Assembly: GCF_025993685.1 (NCBI RefSeq)
Contig: NZ_DAJPEN010000001.1
Span: forward strand, 992,001 to 1,056,000
DNA from: Bacteroides mediterraneensis
GTDB taxonomy: Bacteria; Bacteroidota; Bacteroidia; Bacteroidales; Bacteroidaceae
Direction: 5' to 3'
DNA length: 64,000 nucleotides
A model generated the notes under the pieces. The model worked only from the letters and a program-made list of their open reading frames with translations. It was not told the origin of the DNA and did no database searches. How positions within the stretch are numbered: position 1 is the stretch's first letter; every line of letters starts with the position of its first letter. The translations under genes were made by a program, and so were the position numbers. Positions 1 through 8,523 of the stretch are shown piece after piece.

Positions 1-88
1 ATTCTCCCGGTCTTTCCTTGGGAGCGGGCACTTCCAGCGGTTTTGCCTGGAAGGCCTTTTCTACTACTCTGAATCTTAATGTTGACAT
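1..88 (-). CDS. glnN: Glutamine synthetase type III, N-terminal fragment
   Basis: Only the first 29 codons are in the window; the gene runs off the left edge. It starts at the ATG at 88 and begins MSTLRFRVVEKAFQAKPLEV, which resembles the N-terminus of Bacteroidales type III glutamine synthetases (ATP-dependent glutamate plus ammonia to glutamine). It lies 57 bp downstream of the amtB stop on the same strand, so it fits a nitrogen-assimilation operon with glnK and amtB. The identification rests on this short N-terminus plus context; the catalytic core is not visible. Confidence 0.7.
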   Translation of the reverse strand, partial: MSTLRFRVVEKAFQAKPLEVPAPKERPGE

Positions 89-145
89 GTTACTGTAAAT
101 TTTTATTGGTTATTTATTAGTTAGTAGTGAATGTTCAATTTTAAT

Positions 146-1534
146 TTAATGGTTGTAGGCTGATTCTCCATGTTCGTAGATATCCAGTCCTTCTTCTTCG
201 ATTCTGGCCGGAACACGCAAGCCGTGAACTTTGTCGAGAACCTTGAAGATGATGTATCCCATCAGGGCAGCCCAGCCGCCTACGATGATGACACCGAAAA
301 TCTGTGCACCGAGGAATCCGAAGCCGCCTCCGTAGAATGTACCTCCTTCTACGGCGAACAGACCCGTCAGGATGGTTCCAAGGCTACCGCACACGCCGTG
401 TACAGATGAGGCACCTACCGGATCGTCAATCTTCAGACGGTGTTCGATGAATTCTACTGAGAAAATCATGACGGTTCCGCAGATAGCTCCGATGATGGCA
501 GCACCCGCAGGAGATACCATGTCGCATCCGGCTGTGACGCCGACCAGTCCGGCAAGGATACCGTTGAGGGTCAGTGAGAGGGAAGGTTTGCCATATTTAA
601 CCCAGCTTACCAGCAAGGCCATCATACCACCGGTACAAGCTGCCAGGTTGGTGGTAAGGAATACGTGTGAAATGGCTGTCTGGTCGCCAGAAGTGGCAGC
701 GGCAAGCTGTGAGCCCGGGTTGAAACCGAACCAGCCGAACCAGAGGATGAATACGCCCAGGCAGGCGAGGGTCAGGTTGTGTCCGGGGATAGCTTTTGAC
801 TTTCCGTCTTTGCCGTATTTTCCCAAGCGGGGACCGAGGATGGCCGCGCCGACCAATGCAATCCATCCACCTACAGAGTGTACCACTGTAGAACCGGCAA
901 AGTCATGGAAGGTGTAGCCGAAGAAAGACATCATGAATGAACTCGGGTCAGCATTGGTGAGCCATCCTCCTCCCCAGGTCCAGTGGCCGGACACAGGATA
1001 AATCAGGACACTGATGGCTATGGTGTAGACCAGATACATGGAGAACTTGGTACGTTCGGCCATGGCACCTGATACGATAGTGGCGGAAGTGGCACAGAAA
1101 ACGGTCTGGAAAATCAGGAATCCTTCAATCGGAAGACCGTTCTGGATGATGCGGTCCATGGCATCCAAATCGAAGATATGTGGGGTGCCGAATACATCTC
1201 CTACGCCGAACATCAGTCCGAATCCGATGAACCAGAACAAGATGGAACCTACCATGAAGTCGACCAGGTTTTTCATCAGGATGTTAGCGGTGTTTTTGCT
1301 GCGGGTGAATCCGGCTTCTACCAAGGCGAATCCCGGCTGCATGAAGAATACCAGCATGGCTGCCAGCAACATCCATACGGTATTGATACCGGTGGACAAT
1401 TCTGAAATTTTGTCGACTGTGCCTGCTTCTTCAGGAGAAGTCTGTGCGGCTGCAATTAATGGAAAAAGAAGTAAGAAAAGGGGTATGAGGGTCTTGCGGT
1501 ATGCGCCATGCACACCTTCTTTAAACAGTTTCAT
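146..1534 (-). CDS. amtB: Ammonium transporter AmtB
   Basis: Inner-membrane ammonium channel of the Amt/Mep/Rh family, 462 aa. It has a cleavable signal peptide (MKLFKEG...LLFPLIAAAQ) followed by about 11 hydrophobic segments. The family signature HDFAGSTVVHSVGGW is clear, as are the paired pore histidine regions. The reading frame is open further upstream to 1693, but that would overlap glnK by more than 100 bp; the ATG at 1534 starts a proper signal peptide 49 bp after the glnK stop, so it is preferred. GlnK just upstream is the expected regulator that plugs the channel when nitrogen is sufficient, and the glutamine synthetase downstream consumes the ammonium. Confidence 0.97.
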   Translation of the reverse strand: MKLFKEGVHGAYRKTLIPLFLLLFPLIAAAQTSPEEAGTVDKISELSTGINTVWMLLAAMLVFFMQPGFALVEAGFTRSKNTANILMKNLVDFMVGSILFWFIGFGLMFGVGDVFGTPHIFDLDAMDRIIQNGLPIEGFLIFQTVFCATSATIVSGAMAERTKFSMYLVYTIAISVLIYPVSGHWTWGGGWLTNADPSSFMMSFFGYTFHDFAGSTVVHSVGGWIALVGAAILGPRLGKYGKDGKSKAIPGHNLTLACLGVFILWFGWFGFNPGSQLAAATSGDQTAISHVFLTTNLAACTGGMMALLVSWVKYGKPSLSLTLNGILAGLVGVTAGCDMVSPAGAAIIGAICGTVMIFSVEFIEHRLKIDDPVGASSVHGVCGSLGTILTGLFAVEGGTFYGGGFGFLGAQIFGVIIVGGWAALMGYIIFKVLDKVHGLRVPARIEEEGLDIYEHGESAYNH

Positions 1535-1583
1535 AATCTTTACCTTTTTAATTAATACCTGTGTTGATAATCTCCCGTCGGGC

Positions 1584-1940
1584 TTATTTTTCCTGCTCGG
1601 CATTGTAGAGTGAAATGTCTCCACGTTCACCGGTACGGATGCGGATGGAGTCTTCCACGGGGATGATGAAAATACGGCCGTCGCCGATTTCACCGGTGTA
1701 GGCCGATTTCAGGATGGCCTGTACGGTTTTTTCCACATTCTTCTCGCGCACCACAATGGAAATCAGGATACGCTCAATGGAACTGGTGTCATACACTACC
1801 CCACGATAGATACGTCCTTCACGGGTCTTTCCGATACCTCTTACTTCATAGTAGGAGAACCATTCGATGTCGGCGGCCAGCAGTGCCTCCTTCACTTCTT
1901 CGAACTTGGTTCTACGGATGATTGCTTCAATTTTCTTCAT
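1584..1940 (-). CDS. glnK: P-II family nitrogen regulatory protein GlnK
   Basis: Trimeric P-II signal protein, 118 aa, close to the family norm of 112. The N-terminus MKKIEAIIRRTKFEEVKEAL, the T-loop with YRGVVY (Tyr45 and Tyr50 in the positions of the family's Tyr46 and Tyr51) and the C-terminal signature TGEIGDGRIFIIPVEDSIRIRTGE (written here as one motif region, residues about 81-105) are all present. In the family it senses 2-oxoglutarate and ATP/ADP and binds AmtB. It sits directly upstream of amtB. Whether the T-loop Tyr is uridylylated in this organism cannot be told from sequence. Confidence 0.96.
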   Translation of the reverse strand: MKKIEAIIRRTKFEEVKEALLAADIEWFSYYEVRGIGKTREGRIYRGVVYDTSSIERILISIVVREKNVEKTVQAILKSAYTGEIGDGRIFIIPVEDSIRIRTGERGDISLYNAEQEK

Positions 1941-2057
1941 AATGACGTTGTATTTGTATTTTGTATTGTTTTGTTATCCTGTATAATCTTTTGCCTTAAT
2001 TCTGACTAATACCTTGTCATCTCTCTTTTAATTGCTCTAATCGTATGTTTCTATAAA

Positions 2058-2759
2058 TTAAAAACTGAGTCCAAATACAAAATAGGCACCTTCTGTAGCC
2101 GGATTCCAAATGGCTTGGGCAAATACCGGAAGTGAGAAGGAGTCGGTAAACTTGATTTCTTTCGTGGCTTGGAGGCTGATGTGGGATACCTCAAATCCGG
2201 TAGCTCCATTGTTGTAGAAGCTTGTTTCCCATGGAGTGGCTCCGATTTCTGCCGACCAGTCCAAACCTCCCAGCTTGAAGGGAGCGGCGATGCTGAAGTA
2301 GGAAGAATAGGCCCGGTCGCCATTGGCTTTCACTCCGTCGGCCCCTGCGAAGTTGGTATACCAGTTGACGGCCAGTACACCAAAATCGTAACCCACCTGA
2401 GCTTCGAATACATGTGCTGTGTTGTGTGCGCCGTAATGGAAATACTGCGGTCCGTTGTTGAACCAGTAGTCGGTGACTGATACACTGAATCCTCCAGTGC
2501 TATACCCCAATGTCAGGTCGAATTCTTTTGTGTCGTCTTTGTCTATTCCCACAGAACCCCATCCTGAAAGAGAAAACCCTTTGTAGGACACGGAGGCAGA
2601 AGGTTGAATGCTGACATTCCCTAAGTCCTGTCCACGCCAGATATATCCGCTTACAAGGTCGGCACCGATGCTGGCTTCTACTTTGTCCTGTGCCATCGAA
2701 ATGGCTGGAGCTCCTGCTAATGTGAGCAATGCGACTCCGGTGAGATACATTCTTTTCAT
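2058..2759 (-). CDS. TorF-like putative outer-membrane porin
   Basis: A 233-aa secreted beta-barrel protein. It has a signal peptide (MKRMYLTGVALLTLAGAPAI, cleavage near AQD) and alternating amphipathic strands ending in an aromatic C-terminus (VFGLSF), typical of outer-membrane barrels. The pattern with SGYIWRGQDLG near the N-terminus matches the family annotated as TorF-like putative porins. It is the first gene of the run porin, glnK, amtB, glutamine synthetase, with 117 bp before glnK. The inference is that it gives outer-membrane passage for a nitrogen source; substrate unknown. Confidence 0.8.
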   Translation of the reverse strand: MKRMYLTGVALLTLAGAPAISMAQDKVEASIGADLVSGYIWRGQDLGNVSIQPSASVSYKGFSLSGWGSVGIDKDDTKEFDLTLGYSTGGFSVSVTDYWFNNGPQYFHYGAHNTAHVFEAQVGYDFGVLAVNWYTNFAGADGVKANGDRAYSSYFSIAAPFKLGGLDWSAEIGATPWETSFYNNGATGFEVSHISLQATKEIKFTDSFSLPVFAQAIWNPATEGAYFVFGLSF

Positions 2760-2865
2760 TTGCTTTCGTGTTTTTAGTTAATGTTGTCGTTAATAACCTC
2801 TTTAGTTGTATTGTCGTTTTGTATTGTATTTCTTGTAAATCACTTTCTTTTTGTTTTTCGATATG

Positions 2866-2873
2866 CAAATGTA
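2866..2873 (-). promoter_or_regulatory. Bacteroides -7 element for the porin-glnK-amtB operon
   Basis: On the minus strand this reads TACATTTG, a full match to TAnnTTTG. It lies about 106 bp upstream of the porin start. No good -33 TTTG is seen, but the upstream DNA is very AT-rich. Between this point and about 3070 I see no gene, only AT-rich spacer for two divergent promoters. Confidence 0.55.
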
Positions 2874-3074
2874 CTTCCTTTTAGATATATATTTTAATAA
2901 ATATCCCTCTTTTTTGTATTATATTTTTTGTGGTGTCGGTTTGTTTCTTTTTTCCTCTATTATTGTTTTAAATTGAAATATTTTATCCCTTGTTTTGTTT
3001 CATTTGTTTAATTCAGCTGAAATGCTTTCCGTTAAACGTGCCCTTTGAAGGTAGCTTTTGGCGTTGAAACAGGG

Positions 3075-3103
3075 TTGTGGAGTTTGTTTTTTCCGTACTT
3101 TTG
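3075..3103 (+). promoter_or_regulatory. Promoter of the ATP-grasp-like gene
   Basis: TTG at 3075-3077 and TACTTTTG at 3096-3103 with an 18-bp spacer fit a Bacteroides primary-sigma promoter. The predicted transcript start near 3110 excludes an upstream in-frame start at 3077 for the following gene. Confidence 0.55.
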
Positions 3104-3121
3104 TGTCATATTTTAATCCTG

Positions 3122-4339
3122 ATGTGTATGCATTCACCAGTATATTTGTTCAATCCTGATTACGATATGGCCATGGCCAATTTTACTCCTTATTATAAGG
3201 CACCGGCGGAAATTCAGCGTATGGCTGACAATTTGTCGGTTCTTCCAGTGTGGTTCGCCGGGGAGGGTAGTGGCGTGAAAGTGGACTCTCTGGAGCGGGT
3301 AGCACTGTTTCGCCGTCAATTGGGTGAAATTTGTCCGGAAGGAGAAGGGAGGGAGGTTTTGTCCGGGTTGCTTTCTTCGGTAGATTGGACGGAACAATGG
3401 CCCTCTGCCCGTTATGTACCTTGGGGATGGACCCCTGCTTTGTTGCATCGGCTACGTCTGGAAGGGGTGGACGAGGAATTTCTTCCTTCCGCAGAGGAAA
3501 TGCAACGGATTCGTTATCTTTCATCCCGGGAGCGGTGTCTGGAGATATTGCCGGCATTTGCCGGTTGGGAAGGCATCTGTGGGGAGATGAAAGCCTGTAA
3601 GCAGTTGACTGAGGTGGATACGTTCATACGGGAAAGAGGGCAGGTTATCTTGAAAGCTCCCTGGTCGGGAAGTGGTAGAGGGCTTTGGAAGGTTTCTGCG
3701 GCAAGCTGGAATGCACAGCTGGCGGGATGGGCGTCCCGTATTTTGAAGGTACAGGGAAGGCTGATGGCAGAGCCTATTTATGACAAGGTGGCTGATTTTG
3801 CCATGGAGTTTTTCTCAGATGAGAATGGGGAGGTCCGGTTTGTGGGATATTCTTATTTTGAAACGGATGTGCACGGGAATTATAAAGCAAACCGTCTGCT
3901 GAGTAATACCGCTATCGAGGAACGGCTTTCACGTTATGTGTCGTTGGAACGGTTGTCGTGTATCGGGGCTTGCCTGGAAGCGTCGTTGAAAAAGTTGCTG
4001 GGTCAAGCTTATCAGGGTTATTTAGGGGTGGATATGATGGTATGCCGTGTGGAAGACGGGTATCGGATACATCCTTGTGTGGAGATTAACCTGCGTATGA
4101 ATATGGGGGTACTTTCCCGGATTTTATATGACAGGTACGTACATCCTTTGTCGGAAGGAGAATATGTGGTGGAACATTACTTGCGTGAAGGGGAAGCACT
4201 CTCGTTTCATCGGGAGATGGTGGAAAAGTATCCTTTGGAATGGAAGGAGGGAAAGGTGGCATCTGGCTACCTTCCTCTGACGCCAGTGAGGGAAGATATC
4301 CGGTTTCAGGCTTATCTGCGGGTGGAAGTATGGGCATAA
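3122..4339 (+). CDS. ATP-grasp-like protein of unknown function
   Basis: About 405 aa, soluble, no signal peptide. I do not recognise a named family, but the middle and C-terminal parts look like an ATP-grasp fold: VILKAPWSGSGRGLWKV (a lysine plus glycine-rich loop), LMAEPIYDKVADFAMEFF, and near the end HPCVEINLRMNMGVLSR, where E, N and R sit as in the metal-binding motif of ATP-grasp ligases. Such enzymes join an acyl-phosphate to an amine or thiol. The N-terminal VYLFNPDYDMAMAN is distinctive. The start is taken at ATG 3122 (ATG 3128 is equally possible) because the promoter overlaps earlier codons. It is monocistronic, with a bidirectional terminator downstream. Confidence 0.75.
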   Translation: MCMHSPVYLFNPDYDMAMANFTPYYKAPAEIQRMADNLSVLPVWFAGEGSGVKVDSLERVALFRRQLGEICPEGEGREVLSGLLSSVDWTEQWPSARYVPWGWTPALLHRLRLEGVDEEFLPSAEEMQRIRYLSSRERCLEILPAFAGWEGICGEMKACKQLTEVDTFIRERGQVILKAPWSGSGRGLWKVSAASWNAQLAGWASRILKVQGRLMAEPIYDKVADFAMEFFSDENGEVRFVGYSYFETDVHGNYKANRLLSNTAIEERLSRYVSLERLSCIGACLEASLKKLLGQAYQGYLGVDMMVCRVEDGYRIHPCVEINLRMNMGVLSRILYDRYVHPLSEGEYVVEHYLREGEALSFHREMVEKYPLEWKEGKVASGYLPLTPVREDIRFQAYLRVEVWA

Positions 4340-4369
4340 AAAAAGTCCGGAGAACTTCCGGACTTTTTT
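4338..4369. terminator. Bidirectional terminator
   Basis: Inverted repeat AAAAAAAGTCCGG / CCGGACTTTTTT with a 7-nt loop, between two convergent genes; A- and T-runs on both sides let it work in both directions. Confidence 0.85.
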
Positions 4370-4389
4370 ATGTTTTGTAGGAATGGGGT

Positions 4390-6528
4390 TTAGAAGAAGA
4401 GATAACGTTTGTCTTCCACTTTTGCTTTCTGATACAGGTCATTGATGAGCTGGCTTCCTGCGATACGTGCGGCCATGTTGCTCAATGTGGCTTCTTCCTG
4501 TTTTGCATCAAATTTCTCGTTGCCCTTATCCTTGGCATATACCTGAATCATATAAACACCTGCATTTCCCTTGACAGGAGTGCTTACTTTGTTGACTGCG
4601 GTTTTGGCAGCTACAGCACCGACAACCGGTTCGCTGGCGCGTGTCACTGAAATATAAGCCGGTGCGCTGAAAGTAACGTGTTTTACTGAATCACTCACTG
4701 CATCTTTCATGCCTTTTACCTGAGCGATAGAGTTGTATTTCTTCATTTCAGCCATAATCTGGTCTGCTTTCTTGTCGCGACGGATTTCATTCTTCAGCAT
4801 TTCTGCTACCGAGTTGATGTCACGGTAACCAGCTTCATGAATCTTGTCGAGAGCTACTACCATCAGGTGGTCGTTTTCACCACATTCATACAGCGGAGAA
4901 ACTTCACCCGGTTTTGCGGCGAAAATCCATTTCAGGGCTTCGCGAGTGGAACGTACACCACCTACATAGTGTTCTGCACTGGAGAGGTCGGTGCGCGGTG
5001 TCAGTGTATAACCACTTTCTTCTGCATTCTTGACCATAGATTCGATGGTGGTGTTCTGTGCTACAAACTGGCTGAACTTGTTGTAGGCCGCATTGTAGGT
5101 TTCCTTGCTGAATTCAACCGGACGTTTTACTACAGCGACTTTATACTTGGTCTGCATGCCTTTTTTGTCCATTACCTGCAGAATCAGGTTGGCCTGTCCC
5201 ATGTTCACGTTTGTCAGTTCGTTTACCGGCTGGTTGAGCAGTGTGTTGATGAACTTGCTGTTGTCGGCATCCAATTCGGCACCTTCCCAGCTTTGTGAAT
5301 TAACCCAAGTTGCTTCACCTGTCTGTCCGTAGATTTTAGCTACAGCAGCGAAGTCGGCTCCGCCTTTCAACGCATTGTAGATACTGTCGGCCAGAGTCTT
5401 TGTCTTTTCTTCTGTGTCGGCATATACCTGAATCTGGCGGAACTGGATAGAATCAGGAGAAGAAACTTTGGCCAGCACCTTGAAGGCATTGTAAGAATCG
5501 TCTGTCTGATTGTAGTAAGGGCCATATATTTCATTTACGCCTGTGGAGTCAAGACGGGCGGCTACATCGGCAGGGAGTACCGTCTTTTTTACCGGAACGT
5601 CTGAATAGTTTACAGAAGAACCTGTAGAACGTACGAAGGTTCCGAAGTCGGTGGTTGTGTTAGCCAGCTGGCTGCTGTATTCTGTCACTTCTTTTTCAAC
5701 GGCTTTGCGGTCTGCATCCGACGGAACCACTTTCACATCGATGTAGCGGATGTCGCGTGTTTCTACCAGCTGTTTGAACTGTTCTTTCTTTTCATTGTAA
5801 CGGTCCTTGATTTCGCTGTCGGAAACCTGGATGGTTGAATCGCTGATAGAGCTGTAGGGAACACCAGCCAGCAGCAAATCGCTCTGTTCTGTACGAGACT
5901 TGAATGCGTCTTCAGCAGATACCGGGTTTGAAATCAATGATTTTGTAACCAGGTTTTGGTATTTCTCGGCCAATGTGCTTTCAGCCAGGGTTTTTTCTAC
6001 GAACTTCCAGAAAGCACCCATTTTCTGATAATATTCTACATATTGTGCCGGCATTTTGCTAGCGTCCATATTGGCATAGTCTACCAAGAATTTTTTCAGC
6101 ATATCTTTATCGAACATGCCAGTCTGCGGATTACGGAACGGAGTCTGCATCAGCAACGGGTGAGTTCCTTGGTCGATGATGGCCTGAATTTCGGCATCTG
6201 TCACTTTCAGGCCCAGTTTCTTTGCCTGTTCAGCAATCAGTTTGTTGTTGACGTAGCTCTGCCATACCTGATCTTTTACGTTGTTCAACTGATCTTCCGT
6301 GAGGGAATTCAGACCGTTTGTCAGTTTGATGACTTCGCTGAGCTCATCTACCATCTTTTGATAATCTTGTGCACTGAGAACTTCCCCGTTCACTTCTCCT
6401 ACGTCTTGTTTACCTTGATGCGGCTGGAGCACTTTCCATGCGTCTCCCGCGATGAATGCAAAAAGGGCAAGACCGATTACGATGACCAATAAAGGTCCTT
6501 TGCTTCGAATTTTTTGTAAAGTTGCCAT
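4390..6528 (-). CDS. ppiD: PpiD-like periplasmic folding factor (SurA_N / parvulin)
   Basis: A 712-aa membrane-anchored chaperone of the PpiD type. One membrane segment (residues about 12-29) is followed by a SurA-like N-terminal helical domain (about 40-200), a parvulin-type peptidyl-prolyl isomerase domain (about 357-470, starting IQFRQIQVYA) and a long C-terminal chaperone region. In the family it sits in the inner membrane facing the periplasm and helps newly exported proteins fold. It is the last gene of the minus-strand envelope operon starting at coaX, which fits a role in cell-envelope assembly. Confidence 0.88.
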   Translation of the reverse strand: MATLQKIRSKGPLLVIVIGLALFAFIAGDAWKVLQPHQGKQDVGEVNGEVLSAQDYQKMVDELSEVIKLTNGLNSLTEDQLNNVKDQVWQSYVNNKLIAEQAKKLGLKVTDAEIQAIIDQGTHPLLMQTPFRNPQTGMFDKDMLKKFLVDYANMDASKMPAQYVEYYQKMGAFWKFVEKTLAESTLAEKYQNLVTKSLISNPVSAEDAFKSRTEQSDLLLAGVPYSSISDSTIQVSDSEIKDRYNEKKEQFKQLVETRDIRYIDVKVVPSDADRKAVEKEVTEYSSQLANTTTDFGTFVRSTGSSVNYSDVPVKKTVLPADVAARLDSTGVNEIYGPYYNQTDDSYNAFKVLAKVSSPDSIQFRQIQVYADTEEKTKTLADSIYNALKGGADFAAVAKIYGQTGEATWVNSQSWEGAELDADNSKFINTLLNQPVNELTNVNMGQANLILQVMDKKGMQTKYKVAVVKRPVEFSKETYNAAYNKFSQFVAQNTTIESMVKNAEESGYTLTPRTDLSSAEHYVGGVRSTREALKWIFAAKPGEVSPLYECGENDHLMVVALDKIHEAGYRDINSVAEMLKNEIRRDKKADQIMAEMKKYNSIAQVKGMKDAVSDSVKHVTFSAPAYISVTRASEPVVGAVAAKTAVNKVSTPVKGNAGVYMIQVYAKDKGNEKFDAKQEEATLSNMAARIAGSQLINDLYQKAKVEDKRYLFF

Positions 6529-6630
6529 TTAAAGTTATTATTTTTTTGTTTATTGTTTTTATATTTCTGCTATTAGCGCACGAAGATACAAAAAATACTG
6601 TTTAGTCGCTATTTTCTCTCAAAAAAATGC

Positions 6631-7887
6631 TTATTTCTGTGTAATCAGCTTCACCAGTTCAATTCGATTGGCACTCACTTTGATAATTTTGAAAGTGAAA
6701 CCTTCCGTCTCGATGACTTCGTTTACTTTGGGAATACTTTGGCATTCATTGAGGATAAGTCCGCCTATGGTCTGGTAATCTTCGCTTTCCGGCAGGTTCA
6801 GGTTGAATGTCTCATTGGCTTTTTCTATGTCCATTCTTCCGGAAAAGATGTATTCGTTTTCTGAAATCTGTTTGGCTACCGTAGAAGTCGTATCATGTTC
6901 GTCTTCTATGTCACCTAAAATTTCTTCTATCAGGTCTTCCAGTGCCACAATGCCTGAAACTCCTCCAAATTCGTCCACCACTACAGCCAATGAGCGTTTC
7001 TGCTGCTTGAAGATGCGCATTAACTTATGTGCAGCCATTGTTTCCGGAACGAATGGAATGCTGCGGATGTTATTCTGCCATTCTGTGGTTCCTTTGAACA
7101 TTTCGGATGAATGGATATAGCCGATGATGTTGTCAATATTGTCTTTATATACAATGATTTTGCTGATTCCGTTTTCTATGAATACTTTTTTCAGCTCGTC
7201 AAGGGGAGTCTCTGAATCCACTGCAATGATTTCTGTACGTGGAATCATGCAGTCGCGTATCTTTACATTGGAAAAATCGAGTGCATTACGGAATATCTTG
7301 ATTTCATTGTCTATTTCTTCTCCCTCTTTCCCTTCTTCAATGCTGCTTTGTATGAAATAGTCCAAATCGACTTTGGTAAAGGCCTTTTCCCGGTCTTCCT
7401 TATTGGTCTTGACTCCGACAAGGTGCAGGATACCGCTGGAAAGTACAGATGAAAAACGGCTGATGGGGTAGAGTATGATGTAGCAGATAAAGGCGGGTAG
7501 GCTGAAAGCCTTTAAAGTAGCGTTGGGGTTTAGCTTGAATAACGTTTTGGGAATGAATTCTCCTGTCACAAGAATAATCAGAGTAGAGATGATGGTTTCT
7601 ATTGATACAAGCAATGCTTGATTGGAAGTGACATCTGCGAGGATATAATGCTCAATGAGTTGTGCCATCAAGATACCGTAGATGACCAAGGCGATGTTAT
7701 TTCCTACCAGCATGGTGGAGATGAAATTGTTGGAATGTCGATAGAATACGGAGAGAATGTAAGACGACACATTGTTCGTCTTTTCCATCTCAAAACGTAG
7801 TTTATTGGAAGATACGAAGGCAATTTCCATTCCCGAAAAAAAAGCGGAAAATGCCATAGATATAAGTAACTGGATGATAAGTCCCAT
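6631..7887 (-). CDS. CNNM/CBS-domain (CorC/HlyC-type) membrane protein
   Basis: A 418-aa inner-membrane protein: CNNM (DUF21) transmembrane domain (residues 1 to about 190, including SGMEIAFVSSNKLR and GEFIPKTLFK), a CBS pair (about 205-325, with MIPRTEIIAVD and VVDEFGGVSGIVALEDLIEEILGDI), and a C-terminal CorC_HlyC domain (about 340-418). The family is linked to magnesium or cobalt transport; the hemolysin label in databases is historical. It follows lptC by 11 bp in the same operon. A second CNNM/CBS protein, GldE, is encoded at 52.8 kb. Confidence 0.9.
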   Translation of the reverse strand: MGLIIQLLISMAFSAFFSGMEIAFVSSNKLRFEMEKTNNVSSYILSVFYRHSNNFISTMLVGNNIALVIYGILMAQLIEHYILADVTSNQALLVSIETIISTLIILVTGEFIPKTLFKLNPNATLKAFSLPAFICYIILYPISRFSSVLSSGILHLVGVKTNKEDREKAFTKVDLDYFIQSSIEEGKEGEEIDNEIKIFRNALDFSNVKIRDCMIPRTEIIAVDSETPLDELKKVFIENGISKIIVYKDNIDNIIGYIHSSEMFKGTTEWQNNIRSIPFVPETMAAHKLMRIFKQQKRSLAVVVDEFGGVSGIVALEDLIEEILGDIEDEHDTTSTVAKQISENEYIFSGRMDIEKANETFNLNLPESEDYQTIGGLILNECQSIPKVNEVIETEGFTFKIIKVSANRIELVKLITQK

Positions 7888-7898
7888 GATAAATGGTT

Positions 7899-8519
7899 TT
7901 ATTGGGGAGTCCGTGTGCTGTCTGCTTGCACAGCGTTGTCTTCAACCGTAAAAATACCTGTATTGTTATAGATTTGATATTCAGTCATCTGTTGGTTGGA
8001 TTCAAAGCCGTATCCTGTCAGTACCTTATCCACTTGTTCGATGCGGATAAATTTGTCTGAATAGATTTTCTCCTTGCCCTGATCCCAGAACATCAGTTCG
8101 GTATCAAATTTGTCGCCCCGTTGGCTTTGGATATGTACGTTTCCACGTAGTTCCCAAAGTTTCTTGGGCTCATAATAGTACGCCGTATCCGCTTTAATAC
8201 TGGCATCTACATGAAAAAGACTGTCGAATTTTTCCAGATAGATTCCTTTCTCGAAAGCCCAGAAGGGAGGGTTCCTATGGCTGTAAATGAGCCATTCTGC
8301 CGTGATGATTTTATAGCGGATCATACCGGAGTCGGAAATGAGTGTAGTAACTCCTGTAGTGCGCATGTCGGGCAAAGAATCACTTTCTTTTACGGCAGCA
8401 GCCGTGTGTTGTTCTTTCTTGCCGCATGCAGGAACAAAAAGAAACATAACAGTTGCCCATGTGGCAACTGTTATGTTTATGAGTAGTTTATATATGTGCT
8501 TTTTGAATTTGGCTGACAT
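7899..8519 (-). CDS. lptC: LPS export protein LptC
   Basis: About 206 aa. An N-terminal membrane anchor (about 10-33, ending FVPACGKK, so possibly a lipoprotein) is followed by a single LptC/OstA-like beta-jellyroll: Y-S-D-S-G-type LISDSGMIRYKI, YYYEPKKLWELRGNVHIQSQRGDKFDTE (residues about 115-142) and IYSDKFIRI. In the family it bridges the inner-membrane LptBFG complex to LptA. The start at 8519 (MSAKFKKH) is chosen over 8549 because it leaves 4 bp after the preceding stop instead of an overlap. Confidence 0.9.
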   Translation of the reverse strand: MSAKFKKHIYKLLINITVATWATVMFLFVPACGKKEQHTAAAVKESDSLPDMRTTGVTTLISDSGMIRYKIITAEWLIYSHRNPPFWAFEKGIYLEKFDSLFHVDASIKADTAYYYEPKKLWELRGNVHIQSQRGDKFDTELMFWDQGKEKIYSDKFIRIEQVDKVLTGYGFESNQQMTEYQIYNNTGIFTVEDNAVQADSTRTPQ

Positions 8520-8523
8520 ATAT

